A DNA stretch of 64,000 bases, taken from contig NZ_JASCTH010000032.1 in NCBI RefSeq assembly GCF_030009775.1, positions 1 through 64,000 of the forward strand, written 5' to 3'. This document shows, one piece after another, positions 25,926-33,784 of the stretch. The position numbers and the translations under genes are program-made. Source of the stretch: Actinoplanes sandaracinus. Its GTDB lineage: Bacteria; Actinomycetota; Actinomycetes; Mycobacteriales; Micromonosporaceae. Under the pieces are notes generated by a model. It was not told where the DNA came from. It made no database searches and worked only from the letters and a program-made list of their open reading frames with translations. Numbering within the stretch: position 1 is the first letter of the stretch; each line of letters begins with the position of its first letter.

Positions 25926-27289
25926 CGCCGCAGCAGCCTTCCCGCGCGTTCCCGCAGCACCTCGACGGCGGTGCCGGCGGTGGCCTCGGCCTTGGCCGCC
26001 TTGGCCTCGGTGGGGCCGAGAGCCCAGTCGGCCGTGTGCACGGTGACCGGCTTCTTCCGGACCGTGGCCTGCACGGCGAGCGGCTGCACCGCCCAGCGGC
26101 CGCCGTCCCAGCGGAGCAGCCCCAGGCAGGCGGTGGACGCGGCGACCAGGGCCGGGGTCAGCGGCCCGGCCTCGGGGAGCCGATCGGAGTCGACGGCGAG
26201 GGTCACGCCGCCCAGGTCGAACGAGCCTTCCCCGGCCGTGTAGCCCTCCAGCAGGACCGGCTCGGCGATCGCGGCCGGATGGCGGTCGAGCGGGGCCACC
26301 GCCGGAGCGGACACTCCACCGAGCCGGACCCGGGCCGCCGCGAACGGGTCGGCCGGCTCGCCGACCGCCGCCCGCGACTCGTCCCAGAGCAGGTCGCCGC
26401 CCGGGGTGAGCGGCATGCCGGACAGCTCCACCACCCGCTGCCCGGCCAGCGCGGCCCGGAACACCGGGAACGCGGACAGCATCCGCCAGGCGGACGGGCC
26501 GCTGATCGTGTCGACCTTGGCCGCGGCCACGCTCGTGCGAACCAGGCGCACTCCCCCACCGGGCGACTCCAGGAGCCCGTGCGCCTGGGCCCGGAAGACC
26601 GTGGGGTGCTCGTGCAGGTCGACGCCGAGCAGCAGGAACCGGCCGTCGGCCGGGGCGGCCTCGTGAGCGGGAAAGGTCTCCTGGGAGAGCAGCACCGCCC
26701 GCGACCAGAGGTCGGCCCAGCGGCGCACCGGGACCCGGTCGAGCGTCGCGACCGGGGCGGCGCAGCGCAGCTCGGCGGAGAACCCGTCGAGCAGCACGGC
26801 GAGGCGGCGGCCGGCCGGATCGGCGAGCAACGCGCTCACGACCTGGGCGCCGCCGTTCGCCAACTCGTGATCGACCCCGCGCCACCCGGCGATGGCCAGC
26901 TCACGCAGCCAGGACCGGCCGCCGGCCAGCACCTGCCCGGAGTGGGCCGGGCCGGCCGGTGCGGCCCACGGCTCACGGACCCGGCCGAGCGCCTCGTCGA
27001 GGCCGGCGAGCAGGGCGTCGTGCACGGCCCCGGTGAGCGCGGACCGGGCGCCGGCCAGCACCGCCACATGATCGTCGGTGACCGTGCCCGCGACGACCTT
27101 TCCGATCGAGTCGCTGACCCGGCCGGCCAGTGGTGAGCCGGTGAAGGCGGCGGCGAACGACTCCAGGGCGGCGGCACGGTCCTCGTCGATCCGGGCGAGG
27201 CCGTGCACCAGGGCGTCGTCGAGGCCGTCGATCAGGGCGAGGGCCTCGTCGAGGCCGGCGGGACGGGACCGCAGGGCGTCGGCCAGCAT
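25922..27289 (-). CDS. Unrecognised protein of the MoxR/VWA cassette
   Basis: This is a 455-residue cytosolic protein with no membrane helix or motif that I can name. The N-terminal third is helical and acidic (LDEALALIDGLDDALVHGLARIDEDR). The middle has RWADLWSRAVLLSQETF and a beta-rich stretch with LLLGVDLHEHPTVFRAQAHGLLE. The C-terminal tail is Ala/Lys-rich, ending in LRERAGRLLRR. Its ATG at 27289 overlaps the stop of the SWIM-like gene by one base (TGATG), and its stop overlaps the VWA start. Strict coupling to both neighbours implies a dedicated role, perhaps as substrate adaptor. Confidence 0.8.
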   Translation of the reverse strand: MLADALRSRPAGLDEALALIDGLDDALVHGLARIDEDRAAALESFAAAFTGSPLAGRVSDSIGKVVAGTVTDDHVAVLAGARSALTGAVHDALLAGLDEALGRVREPWAAPAGPAHSGQVLAGGRSWLRELAIAGWRGVDHELANGGAQVVSALLADPAGRRLAVLLDGFSAELRCAAPVATLDRVPVRRWADLWSRAVLLSQETFPAHEAAPADGRFLLLGVDLHEHPTVFRAQAHGLLESPGGGVRLVRTSVAAAKVDTISGPSAWRMLSAFPVFRAALAGQRVVELSGMPLTPGGDLLWDESRAAVGEPADPFAAARVRLGGVSAPAVAPLDRHPAAIAEPVLLEGYTAGEGSFDLGGVTLAVDSDRLPEAGPLTPALVAASTACLGLLRWDGGRWAVQPLAVQATVRKKPVTVHTADWALGPTEAKAAKAEATAGTAVEVLRERAGRLLRR

Positions 27290-27789
27290 CAGCGCACCGC
27301 CCCGGCGGCCGGGAACCACTGCAGCTCGGGCAGCGGATCGGCGGTGGGCGGCACCTCGAGGTAGGCGAGGTGGCGCAGGAACCCGCTGAACACCTCGGCG
27401 GCCCGGTTGGGGGCGGTCGTGGTGTGCAGGCCGGACCACAGGTCGCCGGCTCCGTCGGGCAGTGTCACCCGCAGGTATCGGGCGACGCGGTCCAGGCCGT
27501 ACTGCGCGACGGCGGCCTCGGCCAGGGCGCGCAGGTGGTTGCAGGCCCGGGTGCCGCCGGAGAGGCCACCACACGGCCGGTTGTTGTTGGTGTTGCAGCT
27601 CAGGCCGTGGTCACCCGCGGTGATGGACGAGACGTAGACGCGCTCGACGTCGGACCCGCTGGAGACCACGCCTTGCAGACGGCCCTCGGACAGCTCCACG
27701 AACGGCACCTTGGCCAGCTTGCGGGGCCGCACGGGCGCTATGACGGGCGCTGCGCTGCGCCGCTCATAGGCGTCGCTCTCACTGGTCAC
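27289..27789 (-). CDS. SWIM-like zinc-binding protein, first gene of the cassette
   Basis: The 166-residue protein contains SCNTNNNRPCGG followed by TRACNHL, a spacing that resembles a SWIM zinc finger (C..C..CxH). SWIM domains bind zinc and often contact nucleic acid or proteins. The rest shows FVELSEGRLQGVVSSGSDVERVYVSSI at the N-terminal side and an AEVFSGFLRHLAYLEVPP segment near the end. A GTG start at 27789 is chosen because GGAGG precedes it by 6 bases; longer upstream frames lack a ribosome-binding site. It likely leads the transcript. Confidence 0.78.
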   Translation of the reverse strand: MTSESDAYERRSAAPVIAPVRPRKLAKVPFVELSEGRLQGVVSSGSDVERVYVSSITAGDHGLSCNTNNNRPCGGLSGGTRACNHLRALAEAAVAQYGLDRVARYLRVTLPDGAGDLWSGLHTTTAPNRAAEVFSGFLRHLAYLEVPPTADPLPELQWFPAAGAVR

Positions 27790-27946
27790 AACAGACCTCC
27801 TCAGAACCAGGTGCGGAAGTTCTATCCCACGGGTACGACAAAACCGCGCCGGTCCAGGTGGTGGCACGGGGCCGGGCTTTTCGCGTACACCCGCGCATGA
27901 TCCTCAGGACGGTCGGCGGCGAGCCGGCCGGGGAGGGGAACGCCCG

Positions 27947-29932
27947 TCAGCCGGGCGAGCCGGCCAGGCGCTCACGCACCCCGGCCGCGTCGGGGTGGTC
28001 CAGTGAATCCAGGATCCGGAGCGCCCGCTGCCAGCTCTCGCGGGCCGCGGCGACCTCACCCTGGGCCAGGTACGTGGCGCCGAGCCGTACCGCCATGTCG
28101 GCTTCGTGATAGTGGTCGCCCAGTTCGGCGTGCAGTTCGATGCCTTCCCGGTAGTGCTCGGCGGCCAGGTCGTACCGGCCGAGGCCGTGGAACGCGACGC
28201 CCAGGGTGTCCAGGGTGGCGGAGAGCCCCACCCTGTCCTCGGCCTTGCGTTGCAGTTCCAGGGCCTCCGCGCATTTCTCCAGCGCCTGCCGGTGTTCGCC
28301 GAGCCCGGCGAGCAGGTGGCCCGCCATGTTCAGCGCGAAGCCGAGCACGACCGGATGGTCGGCTCGGCGGGCCAGGGCGATCGCCCGCTCGGTGTATTCC
28401 AGTCCCTGCGAGCCGCGGCCCTGGAGGTCGCGGGCCCAGGCCGTCAGATAGAGACAGTGCGCCGCCCGGGCGGTGTCGCCGAGCCCGAGGTACAGGTCGT
28501 TGGCCTGCTCCAGATGGGCGAACGCGTCATCGGGACGGCCGAGTTGGAGATAGCCGTTGGCGGCGACCCGATGGGAGAACGCCTGAGCGCCGCGGTCCCC
28601 GATCCGGCGCGCGGCTTCGAGCGCGGTGGTCTGCACGGTCACCCACTCCCGCCAGTCACCGTTGCGATCGAGGAACTCCCCCATGCCCCAGGCGAGCTGC
28701 CAGGCTTCCCGATCCCTTCCGGTACGCACGGCGAGCTCGAAGACGGCGAGCAGTACCCGGATCTCGGCGGCGAACCAGGCCAGTCCCGTCGTCTCGTCGT
28801 CGCACGGGGCCACGGTGGCGGGGCGGTCGCCGGCCGGCAGTTCCATCGCCGCCCGGAACGGGTTGATCGCGGTGCCGGCGGCGTGCGCGCCGTGGACGAA
28901 GTGGACGATGAGCCGGTCCTGCGCCGCCTGCCGGTCCTGCGGGGTGTCGAGCTCCTCCCCCAGCTCGGTGGCGTAGGCCCGCAGCAGGTCGTGCAACGCG
29001 TACCGGCCCGGCCGGTGCTCGATCAGCAGTTGGGCCCGGGTGAGCCGGGCGAGCTCGCGCTGTGCCGTGGCCGGTGTCGTCCCGGCCAGGGCCGCCGCGG
29101 CGGGTTCGGTGATCTCCGGACCCGGGTGCGGACCGAGCGCCCGGAACATCCGCCGGGCCGCCACCGGCAGGGAGTCGTACGAGTAGGAGAACGCGGCCCG
29201 AACGTCGGTGCTCACGTCGTCGCTGTGCATCGCGTCCAGCCCACCGGCGGTCCGGGCGAGCTGGGCCGCGATGTCGGCCAGTGAGAACGACGGGTTGACG
29301 GCGCTGCGGGCGGCGACCACGGCCAGGGCGAGCGGCAGCCCGCCGCAGGCGGTGATGATGCGCCCCGCCGCGGCGCTCTCCCCGGCGATCCGGCCCGCCC
29401 CGAGACGCTGGGCCAGCAGGGCGCGAGCCCCCTCGTCGTCGAGGGGGCGCAGCGGCAGCGGGTGCGCGGCCTCCGCGACGACCAGGCCGGTCAGCTCCCG
29501 TCTGCTGGTGAGCACGGCCAGGCAGCCGCCGGGCGGCAGCAGCGGCCGGACCTGCTCGGCGTCGGCGACGTTGTCCAGCACGACCAGCACCCGCCGGCCG
29601 GTCAGGGTCGTCCGGTACAGCCGTTCCGCGGCGTCCGTCTCCGCCGGGACGCGGTCACCCAGCACGCCCAGCGATCCGAGCAGCTGACGCAGCGCCTCGC
29701 CGGTGGTCATGACGCGCCCGGGATGGAAGCCGCGCAGATTGAGGTAGAGCTGACCGTCGGGGAACCGGTCGGCGACGCGATGGGCCCAGTGCAGGGCCAG
29801 GCTGGTCTTGCCGACCCCGGCCATGCCGCTGATCACGATCGGACGGCCGGGGGCCAGGTGTTCGTCCATCCGCGACAGCTCCGCCGCGCGGGCGACGAAC
29901 ATCGGCTGCGGTGACGGCAGGTCGTGGGGCAC
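27947..29932 (-). CDS. NB-ARC/TPR regulator (SARP-related, AfsR-like core)
   Basis: The 661-residue protein has an NB-ARC ATPase module: P-loop GMAGVGKTSLA near residue 35, Walker B RVLVVLDNVADAEQ, LAVLTSRR, and GLPLAL. It is followed by a winged-helix-like segment and at least five tetratricopeptide repeats up to the C-terminus. Such STAND ATPases act as signal-gated switches in actinomycete development and secondary metabolism. The annotated start is a GTG at 29932, but an in-frame HTH-coding stretch continues upstream (29933-30148), so the gene probably lost or changed its original start. Confidence 0.85.
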   Translation of the reverse strand: MPHDLPSPQPMFVARAAELSRMDEHLAPGRPIVISGMAGVGKTSLALHWAHRVADRFPDGQLYLNLRGFHPGRVMTTGEALRQLLGSLGVLGDRVPAETDAAERLYRTTLTGRRVLVVLDNVADAEQVRPLLPPGGCLAVLTSRRELTGLVVAEAAHPLPLRPLDDEGARALLAQRLGAGRIAGESAAAGRIITACGGLPLALAVVAARSAVNPSFSLADIAAQLARTAGGLDAMHSDDVSTDVRAAFSYSYDSLPVAARRMFRALGPHPGPEITEPAAAALAGTTPATAQRELARLTRAQLLIEHRPGRYALHDLLRAYATELGEELDTPQDRQAAQDRLIVHFVHGAHAAGTAINPFRAAMELPAGDRPATVAPCDDETTGLAWFAAEIRVLLAVFELAVRTGRDREAWQLAWGMGEFLDRNGDWREWVTVQTTALEAARRIGDRGAQAFSHRVAANGYLQLGRPDDAFAHLEQANDLYLGLGDTARAAHCLYLTAWARDLQGRGSQGLEYTERAIALARRADHPVVLGFALNMAGHLLAGLGEHRQALEKCAEALELQRKAEDRVGLSATLDTLGVAFHGLGRYDLAAEHYREGIELHAELGDHYHEADMAVRLGATYLAQGEVAAARESWQRALRILDSLDHPDAAGVRERLAGSPG

Positions 29933-30148
29933 CGGCTCGGCCCGCCGCGCCGGGACGGTGGCGCGTCGGCGGTGGTCCTCGAGCCGGTCCCGGGCCGTGG
30001 CCAGCGCGCCCTGCTCGGCCGACGTGGCGCCGAGAATCCTGATCAGGCTGTCGAACCGATCGGTCGGCGGCAGGACCCGGCCGGCGAAATATTCTCCGAC
30101 GACGCCGTGCGACCAGCCGGCACGCTCGGCGATCTCGCGATAGGTCAG
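29933..30148 (-). pseudogene. HTH-coding stretch upstream of the NB-ARC gene, lacking a normal start
   Basis: The minus-strand frame leading into the NB-ARC gene translates as LTYREIAERAGWSHGVVGEY followed by FAGRVLPPTDRF. This is the XRE-type helix-turn-helix normally found at the N-terminus of these regulators. A TGA at 30157-30155 cuts the frame, and between it and the GTG at 29932 there is no ATG, GTG or TTG codon; only CTG at 30148 is available. Either a CTG start is used, or a mutation removed the first 20 or so residues of the domain. Confidence 0.65.
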
Positions 30149-30228
30149 CTGTCTTCACGGCCCGTGGTTTAGCGCTCCTCGCCGTGGGGGTACAGCGTCG
30201 CCGCTCTCCCCCACATCAAGGAGTGAAC

Positions 30229-30375
30229 ATGTCCATCCAGGGACTTTTCTATATCATCGCCGTCATTCTGCTGGTCGTGGCGGCGCTGCCGATCACCACC
30301 CGCGGGATCAACCTGGCGCTGCTCGGAGCGGCCTTCGCGCTGCTCGGCTACTCGTGGGACACGATCACCGCCTGA
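30229..30375 (+). CDS. Small single-helix membrane protein
   Basis: The 48-residue protein consists almost entirely of two hydrophobic stretches, LFYIIAVILLVVAALPI and NLALLGAAFALLGYSW. AAGGAG at 30218-30223 lies 5 bases before the ATG at 30229, which strongly supports translation. A strong stem-loop follows the stop. The family is not recognised; small proteins of this type occur widely in actinomycetes with unknown roles. Confidence 0.7.
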   Translation: MSIQGLFYIIAVILLVVAALPITTRGINLALLGAAFALLGYSWDTITA

Positions 30376-30390
30376 GCGTCCTGATGCCCA

Positions 30391-30441
30391 CGCCGCCGCG
30401 TGGTGGTCGATACCTCCCCTGTGGACGACCACGCGGCGGCG
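30391..30441 (+). terminator. Stem-loop after the small membrane protein
   Basis: An 18-bp stem with one mismatch pairs 30391-30408 with 30424-30441 around a 15-base loop, 15 bases after the stop. It is GC-rich and lacks a long T-run. Confidence 0.65.
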
Positions 30442-30670
30442 TTCCGATCTCGCCCCGGCCCGCGTCGCACGAGACGCCGATGACGGCGAAGGCCCCTGCG
30501 AGGGCGAAAGGCCTTGCGGGACTGACCCCGTCCTTGACCGCGCGTTCCGAGCCGAGTTGAGCTGGGTGACAGCGGCCACATCAAGAGTTTCGCAGCGCCG
30601 CGGTCAGGGACTACGCCTAGCACAACATTGCTTGAAGAGATCGATTGATGGCGCTCCGTGACGGTTCGGC

Positions 30671-30699
30671 TTGACGACTCCTGTAAGCAGTTGCAGGAT
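30671..30699 (+). promoter_or_regulatory. Sigma70-like promoter of the FN3 gene
   Basis: TTGACG at 30671-30676 and CAGGAT at 30694-30699 are 17 bases apart. These match the actinomycete housekeeping consensus (TTGACR, TAGRRT) closely. Transcription would begin near 30706, about 55 bases before the start codon. Confidence 0.65.
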
Positions 30700-30709
30700 T
30701 CGATGGCTA

Positions 30710-30726
30710 CTTGCAATCGCCGCAAG
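30710..30726. promoter_or_regulatory. Possible operator just downstream of the FN3 promoter
   Basis: CTTGC at 30710-30714 and GCAAG at 30722-30726 form an inverted repeat at the predicted transcription start. CTTGCAA-type repeats are bound by MalR/Reg1-like LacI regulators in streptomycetes, so sugar control is possible. Confidence 0.4.
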
Positions 30727-30760
30727 CGATCCCGTGCTCCATCGTCCGCCGGGAAGGGAA

Positions 30761-31841
30761 ATGATGCAGCCCGCCACCCCGCTCATCACACCCCCCGTGG
30801 CCCGGCGAGCGAGTGTGCTTCTGCTCGCCGCCACGGCCGTCCTGCTCGCCGCCGCGACGCCGGCCGCCGCGGCCGGCACCACGGCGCCCGGCGCCCCGGA
30901 CGGCGTCTCCGCGGAGGGGAACGGCCCCCTGAGCGTCTACTGGGCCACCGCTCCGAACGACGACGATGTCACCGCCTACCGGGTGTACCGCAACGGCCAA
31001 CAGTTGGCCACGGTGCCCGGTGACGCCACCAGCTATCACGACCACGCGCTGACCGGCAGCACCTGGTACACCTACGGCGTGCAAGCGGTGGACGCCGCGG
31101 GCAACGCATCCCCGGTCGTCTCCGCCCCGCCGGTCACCTCCGCTCCCCTGCCTGCGCTTCCCCACCGACCGCAACGACACGGTCGAAGGCGTGCTGGAGG
31201 CGAACAAGCCGGTGCTGGTCGACTTCGCCGCCGACCGGCTGCCGCGATGCCGTAGCCAGTACGCCGGTGGCGACGCCTGGAGTATCGGTGTCGAATACCG
31301 CGTCGACGGCGGCCCGGTCCAGCGGCAGCCGGTCACGCGGCTGGACGAGAACCGCCGGCAGGCCAAGGCCCTGGCGGCGCTGAACCTGCCGCTCGGCGCC
31401 CGCGACCTGGAGCTGTGGTTCGTCGCCGGCGACCGCACCGGCTGCGTCGAATACGACTCCCGCTTCGGCGCGAACTACCGCTACACCATCGAGCAGCCCG
31501 CGCTCGTCTCGTTCCGCGCCGACTGGTCCGAGGAGTTGACCGGGCAGGTCCGCAAGAACCGGGCCCTCACGGTGCGATACGACATCGCACGCCTGCCGCA
31601 GTGCCGGGAGACCTACAACGGCATGCCGGCGTGGAGCATCGACGTCTTCTACCGCCTCGACGGCGGTCCCGTGCGGTCCGAGCCGCTGACCGACCCGAGC
31701 GGCCGAGCCACGCCGACGAACATCGACCTGTCGCCCACCACGGGCCGGGTGGAGATCTGGTTCCGCGTTCACGGCCAGCGCAGCGGCTGCACCGCGTACG
31801 ACTCCGACAACGGCCGGAACTACGTCTTTCTGACGGCGTGA
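30761..31841 (+). pseudogene. Secreted FN3-domain protein broken by a 4-bp duplication
   Basis: The first frame starts at ATG 30761 after GGGAAGGGA. It encodes a signal peptide (SVLLLAATAVLLAAATPAAAA) and a fibronectin type III domain (GNGPLSVYWATAPNDDDVTAYRVYRNG). The frame then changes at a tandem CCTG-CCTG (31147-31154). Removing one copy joins SAPL directly to RFPTDRNDTVEG and restores a single protein of about 359 residues. The C-terminal 220 residues contain two similar halves, each with a DRLPRCRSQY / ARLPQCRETY motif and a GCVEYDSRFGANY / GCTAYDSDNGRNY motif, a duplicated Cys-containing beta module. As written, the gene is disrupted. Confidence 0.75.
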
Positions 31842-31936
31842 CCGGCGGCGTCGACCTCGGCGGTTACAGCCGCCCCAGGGGGTATGCCGACGCCACCCTG
31901 ACCGGCCCCACGGCGGCACGCCAGAGGAAGCCATTT

Positions 31937-31950
31937 TATTAGCGTTAACA
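31937..31950. promoter_or_regulatory. LacI-type operator-like site A
   Basis: TATTAGCGTTAACA differs at two positions from the palindrome TGTTAGCGCTAACA, which is found upstream of polysaccharide-degradation genes in actinomycetes. It lies in an AT-rich stretch about 210 bp before the lectin gene. Confidence 0.45.
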
Positions 31951-32038
31951 TTACTCATTACTGCCGACTAATATGAACTTTTAGCAGCGATGACCATGCG
32001 TCGTACGGATCAATATGGCCTCCTTCCCAAAAGCGGAT

Positions 32039-32052
32039 AGTTATCGCTAACA
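32039..32052. promoter_or_regulatory. LacI-type operator-like site B
   Basis: AGTTATCGCTAACA differs at two positions from TGTTAGCGCTAACA. It lies 102 bp from site A and about 105 bp before the lectin start, so a looped repressor could bind both. Confidence 0.45.
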
Positions 32053-32156
32053 TCGGTGGCCGTGATGCACGGCGGGTTCTGGCCGGAGCATTTCCCCGTC
32101 GGCCCGCCGTCGCCGGCGCCATCCGCAGCAGCCACTTCCGCCATAGGAGGCAGTTC

Positions 32157-32738
32157 ATGTATCCGTCCAGCGCCCGCCGCCGCCTGCCGCGCCGCGTCCT
32201 GACCGCGTTGCTGGCCCTCACCGCAAGCCTCGCCGCCGTGCCGCTCGCGTCGCCCGCGCACGCCGTCGCGGACGATCCCGTCTGTTACCGGGGACCCAGC
32301 CCGGCGGCCTACTACAAGATCACTAACGTGAAGACCGGCAAGTCACTGAACGTCGCCCGCAAGTCGAAGGCGGCCGGCGCGCCCGTCATCCAGTGGACGT
32401 ACGCCGGTGGGACGAACGAGCAGTGGCGCGCCCTCTGCGTCGCCCCGTTCCAGTACAAGCTCGTGGCCCGGCACAGCGGGCTGGCCCTCGACCTGGCCGG
32501 GGGCGGAGCCGCCGCCGATGCCGCGGTGATCCAGAACCCCTACACCGAGGCCCCGAGCCAGAAGTGGGGCATCTGGCGTGCCGGCCAGTCCGGCGCCCTC
32601 GCCACGTTCCAGCTGTACAACCAGGGCACCGGCAAGGTCATCGACGCCGGCTCCGACGGCACCGCCCTGCGGCAGGCCGCCATCCAGGACGGCAACGAGA
32701 GCCAGGTGTGGACCTTCGAGGAGGTCGGTCCGGCCTGA
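32157..32738 (+). CDS. Secreted ricin-type (beta-trefoil) lectin
   Basis: The 193-residue precursor has a signal peptide (LTALLALTASLAAVPLASPAHA) and one RICIN/CBM13-like beta-trefoil. Three sub-repeats can be seen: YYKITNVKTGKSLNV with EQWRAL, YKLVARHSGLALDLAGG with QKWGIW, and FQLYNQGTGKVIDAGSD with QVWTF. These QxW motifs are diagnostic. There is no catalytic domain, so it is a free carbohydrate-binding protein. ATAGGAGG precedes the ATG at 32157 by 7 bases. Two LacI-type operator-like sites upstream suggest induction by polysaccharides. Confidence 0.9.
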   Translation: MYPSSARRRLPRRVLTALLALTASLAAVPLASPAHAVADDPVCYRGPSPAAYYKITNVKTGKSLNVARKSKAAGAPVIQWTYAGGTNEQWRALCVAPFQYKLVARHSGLALDLAGGGAAADAAVIQNPYTEAPSQKWGIWRAGQSGALATFQLYNQGTGKVIDAGSDGTALRQAAIQDGNESQVWTFEEVGPA

Positions 32739-32759
32739 GCCAGTGCCCGCCCCAGCACG

Positions 32760-32797
32760 ACGCGCCGCCTGCCGTGAATCCATGGCAGGCGGCGCGT
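32760..32797. terminator. Bidirectional terminator between lectin and SpoIID-like genes
   Basis: A perfect 14-bp stem pairs ACGCGCCGCCTGCC (32760-32773) with 32784-32797 around a 10-base loop, between converging genes. Confidence 0.75.
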
Positions 32798-32810
32798 TCG
32801 GCGCGTGACG

Positions 32811-33743
32811 TCAGGAGAGAGCCACGCCGCTGTAGTAGTGACGCAGGATCGCCTGGTAGTTCTTGCCCGCGTTCGCGAGATCACGCGAGCCGTACTGCGA
32901 CAGCCAGTTCCCGTTCTCCCAGGCACCGCACGCGGTCGTGGTCGCGCAGTAGTGCGCCCGCAGGATGTTGCCGTTGCGGGTCATCCGGGTCGACCAGGTG
33001 CTGTCCACCGCGGCGGACGTCGCCGCCACCGCCGACGACGGCCGGTAGACCTGGTCGTCGGTGTTGTCCTTGACGTCGTAGCACTGTCCGGCGGGGGTCT
33101 TCCGGGTCGAGTGCAGCGCCCAGTACCAGGCGTAGCTCTTGACCGCTACGGCGCCGGCCTCCAGCGAGGCGTCCGGCCAGCTCGTCACCCATTCGTTCGG
33201 GAGGACGTTCTTGACGTACGTCTTGAAGTCGACTCGGTCGACCCGTCCGAGACCGGCCCGGTAGACCAGGATGGTGCTCGGCGGCTTGCTGTGGGTGCCG
33301 TCGGTGCTGCAGCCCGTCTGCCCGCCCGAGCTCACCAGCTCGTGCGAGGCGTTGTTGTTCTTCAGCGTGGCGTTGAGGTTGCCCTTCGCCCCCGCCGCGA
33401 ACGACTGGCTCGTACCGGCGAAGTTGCTGTTGAAGTAGACCTTCACGGTCTTGCCGGTGCGGTTCCAGACCGACGCGGCGTTGTTCTTCACGCACACGCC
33501 CTTGCCGTTGCCCTCGCCCTTGAAGTCGTAGCAGGACGGCTGGGTGGTGCCGTAGTCGTCCATCGACTCGGTGAAGTCCGAGATGGAGCCGGCCTGGCCA
33601 CTGTTGTAGTAGTAGCAGAACTCGCCACTGTCGCAGTCCCCGTCGCGGTCCGCGGCGTAGGCCGCGCCCGGCGCCACCGCGACGCCGACGAACGCCGCCA
33701 CCAGCACGGCCAGCATGGCCGGAACCCTTTTCAGCATGGTCAT
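32811..33743 (-). CDS. Secreted I36-like module fused to a SpoIID/LytB domain
   Basis: The 310-residue precursor has a signal peptide (LAVLVAAFVGVAVAPGAAYA). Next comes a peptidase-inhibitor I36-like, Cys-containing module (CDSGEFCYYYNSGQAG through KNNNASH, about 115 residues). The C-terminal SpoIID/LytB-like domain shows VDRVDFKTYVKNVLPNEWV, LEAGAVAVKSYAWYWAL and NILRAHYCATT. SpoIID-like proteins are lytic transglycosylases or amidase enhancers acting on peptidoglycan. The start at ATG 33743 puts the signal peptide at the N-terminus; the frame is open further upstream. The I36 module is nearly identical to that of the next gene upstream. Confidence 0.85.
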   Translation of the reverse strand: MTMLKRVPAMLAVLVAAFVGVAVAPGAAYAADRDGDCDSGEFCYYYNSGQAGSISDFTESMDDYGTTQPSCYDFKGEGNGKGVCVKNNAASVWNRTGKTVKVYFNSNFAGTSQSFAAGAKGNLNATLKNNNASHELVSSGGQTGCSTDGTHSKPPSTILVYRAGLGRVDRVDFKTYVKNVLPNEWVTSWPDASLEAGAVAVKSYAWYWALHSTRKTPAGQCYDVKDNTDDQVYRPSSAVAATSAAVDSTWSTRMTRNGNILRAHYCATTTACGAWENGNWLSQYGSRDLANAGKNYQAILRHYYSGVALS

Positions 33744-33784
33744 CCGTGGCCGCCGATCGGAAGAAGGTGCGAGCGCATGCCGGG

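Noticed and set aside
25926-26885. Long N-terminal extension of the VWA protein frame
   Set aside because: The extension overlaps the unknown cassette gene and is almost only Arg, Gly, Pro and Ala. The VWA protein starts at 25925.
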